From an uncultured Spirochaetaceae bacterium (GTDB lineage: Bacteria; Spirochaetota; Spirochaetia; SZUA-6; Bin103): a stretch of DNA of 15,083 bases. The stretch is from contig CAJWOB010000022.1 in the NCBI GenBank assembly GCA_913043885.1, forward strand, positions 1 through 15,083. The letters run 5' to 3'. Numbering within the stretch: the stretch's first letter is position 1; every line of letters starts with the position of its first letter. Shown here piece by piece: positions 14,261 through 15,083 of this stretch. The position numbers were made by a program, and so were the translations under genes. The notes under the pieces are model-generated. The model saw only the letters and a list, made by a program, of their open reading frames with translations, ran no database searches and had not been told where the DNA came from.

Positions 14261-15083
14261 CTATCGACCCTGCGCCTCGGCGATGAGGACGGTGAAGGTG
14301 CCCCCCGTCGAGGTGTAGGACCCGTCGGCGACGATCACCAACCGGCGCCCGGGTGCCACCACGGTCACCTGCTCCGGTTCCAGCTCCGGGTTGAACGAGC
14401 TGGCCAGCTCCTCGGCACGCTCTTCGTCGGCGTAGACGTAAAGGTCGATATCGTCCGACGCGTCGTCGAGCGTGATCTGGTACTCGCGGCCCGGGGTGGT
14501 CTGCGCCAGGTACACGCTGTTGGAGGCGTCGACCTGGCCTCGGCGCGGTCGCCCGATGGTGAGCGTCACCGGGGTCCCGTCGCCGCCCTCCGCCGCGGTG
14601 GGCACCCCGCGGTCGGTTACCAGAATCTGGAAACGGGTACCGATGTTGGTGTTGGAGCCATCCACCGAGATGTGCAGGAGCCGCCCTCCCGGCTCGACCT
14701 GCACGCTGTCGTCGTCGACGCCGCCGAGCGTCGAGCTGGCCTGCTGCTCGGCGTAGGTGGGGTCGTCATCGTGGATGTAGAGGTCACCATCGGCCGTCAT
14801 CCCGGACAGCGAGATGTCGTAGACGATGCCGGGGGTTACCGAAACCGCGTAGTAGCTGCGGCCGGTGTTGACCTCGCCGTCGTGGGGGACACCTAGCGTC
14901 AGGCGCACCGGCTCGATGGTCACCCGACCCTCGGCGCGCGGCGGCTCGCCGCCACGCACGACGCGGATCGACAGCGGCGTGCCGGCGTCGGTCAAGCTGC
15001 CATCCACCACCAGGTACAGCGAGTCGGTCTCGGGGATGATGTCGACGATGTCGTCGGAGGAACCGCCGCGGGAGGCCCCTCCC
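14261..15083 (-). CDS. partial protein with tandem PPC-like repeats (3' part; start lies beyond the window)
   Basis: The frame is open from the window edge to TAG 14261, giving 273 residues of a longer protein; GTG 15010 is internal to the repeats and not a likely start. The sequence is made of repeats of 112-114 residues. Each has a TPG-x(3)-Y-x-I-x-L core strand, a DxDLYxxxDD acidic turn, an EExASS-like helix, and a closing LxIxVDGSxTxxGTxFxxLV strand pair. The closing element occurs three times, as LYLVVDGSLTDAGTPLSIRV, LLHISVDGSNTNIGTRFQIL and LVIVADGSYTSTGGTFTVLI. This resembles bacterial pre-peptidase C-terminal (PPC) beta-sandwich domains, usual in secreted or periplasmic proteins. Two full repeats and the end of a third are visible. 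The N-terminus, localisation signal and any catalytic domain are outside the window. It lies 24 bases upstream of rarA on the same strand. Confidence 0.75.
   Translation of the reverse strand, partial: GGASRGGSSDDIVDIIPETDSLYLVVDGSLTDAGTPLSIRVVRGGEPPRAEGRVTIEPVRLTLGVPHDGEVNTGRSYYAVSVTPGIVYDISLSGMTADGDLYIHDDDPTYAEQQASSTLGGVDDDSVQVEPGGRLLHISVDGSNTNIGTRFQILVTDRGVPTAAEGGDGTPVTLTIGRPRRGQVDASNSVYLAQTTPGREYQITLDDASDDIDLYVYADEERAEELASSFNPELEPEQVTVVAPGRRLVIVADGSYTSTGGTFTVLIAEAQGR

Overview
The window is GC-rich, gene-dense DNA from a Gram-negative (diderm) bacterium. An ABC/FtsX operon ends in a LolA-like periplasmic protein, and an outer-membrane barrel protein with an aromatic C-terminal residue follows. 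The short RpoD-like sigma factor, the FtsX/LolA-like operon and the RarA fusion would suit a high-GC member of the Spirochaetes. That placement is inferred from gene content only. No rRNA, tRNA, CRISPR array or insertion sequence was recognised, and no gene-free stretch exceeds 300 bases (the longest is 7967-8128).

Layout, left to right. (1) 1-1669, minus strand: an N,N-dimethylformamidase large-subunit-like gene, broken by a single-base frameshift near 571 and running off the left edge into an FG-GAP-like calcium-loop sequence. (2) 1735-2637, plus: a TauE/SafE-family permease, divergent from the first gene. (3) 2681-3604, plus: a primary-type sigma-70 factor with an in-frame TAG codon inside region 4.2 and an unusual set of inverted repeats around its start codon. 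(4) 3686-7966, plus: a tight operon whose start and stop codons overlap (GTGA, ATGA, ATGA). It encodes an ABC ATPase, two FtsX-type permeases and a LolA-like exported protein. A regulatory-looking spacer with a 14-bp palindrome follows, then an outer-membrane barrel gene (8129-9589). (5) 9511-10850, minus: a small membrane protein and an SBF-like (YfeH-type) transporter that lacks a canonical start where one is expected; its 3' end overlaps the barrel gene antisense. (6) 10949-12049, plus: a DUF3524/GTDC1-type glycosyltransferase, the family of the tRNA-queuosine mannosyltransferase. (7) 12050-15083, minus: RarA fused to a methyltransferase-like domain, preceded by a partial gene for a protein with tandem ~113-residue PPC-like repeats.

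How the genes work together. The ATPase, the two permeases and the LolA-like protein form a LolCDE-A/MacB-like envelope module. It probably moves a lipophilic or protein substrate from the inner membrane toward the outer membrane, and the adjacent barrel is a candidate partner or client. The other genes are housekeeping or accessory functions with no evident shared pathway. The most notable observations are the two interrupted genes (sigma factor and DMFase-like), the sequestered sigma start region, and the operator-like palindromes before the barrel gene.
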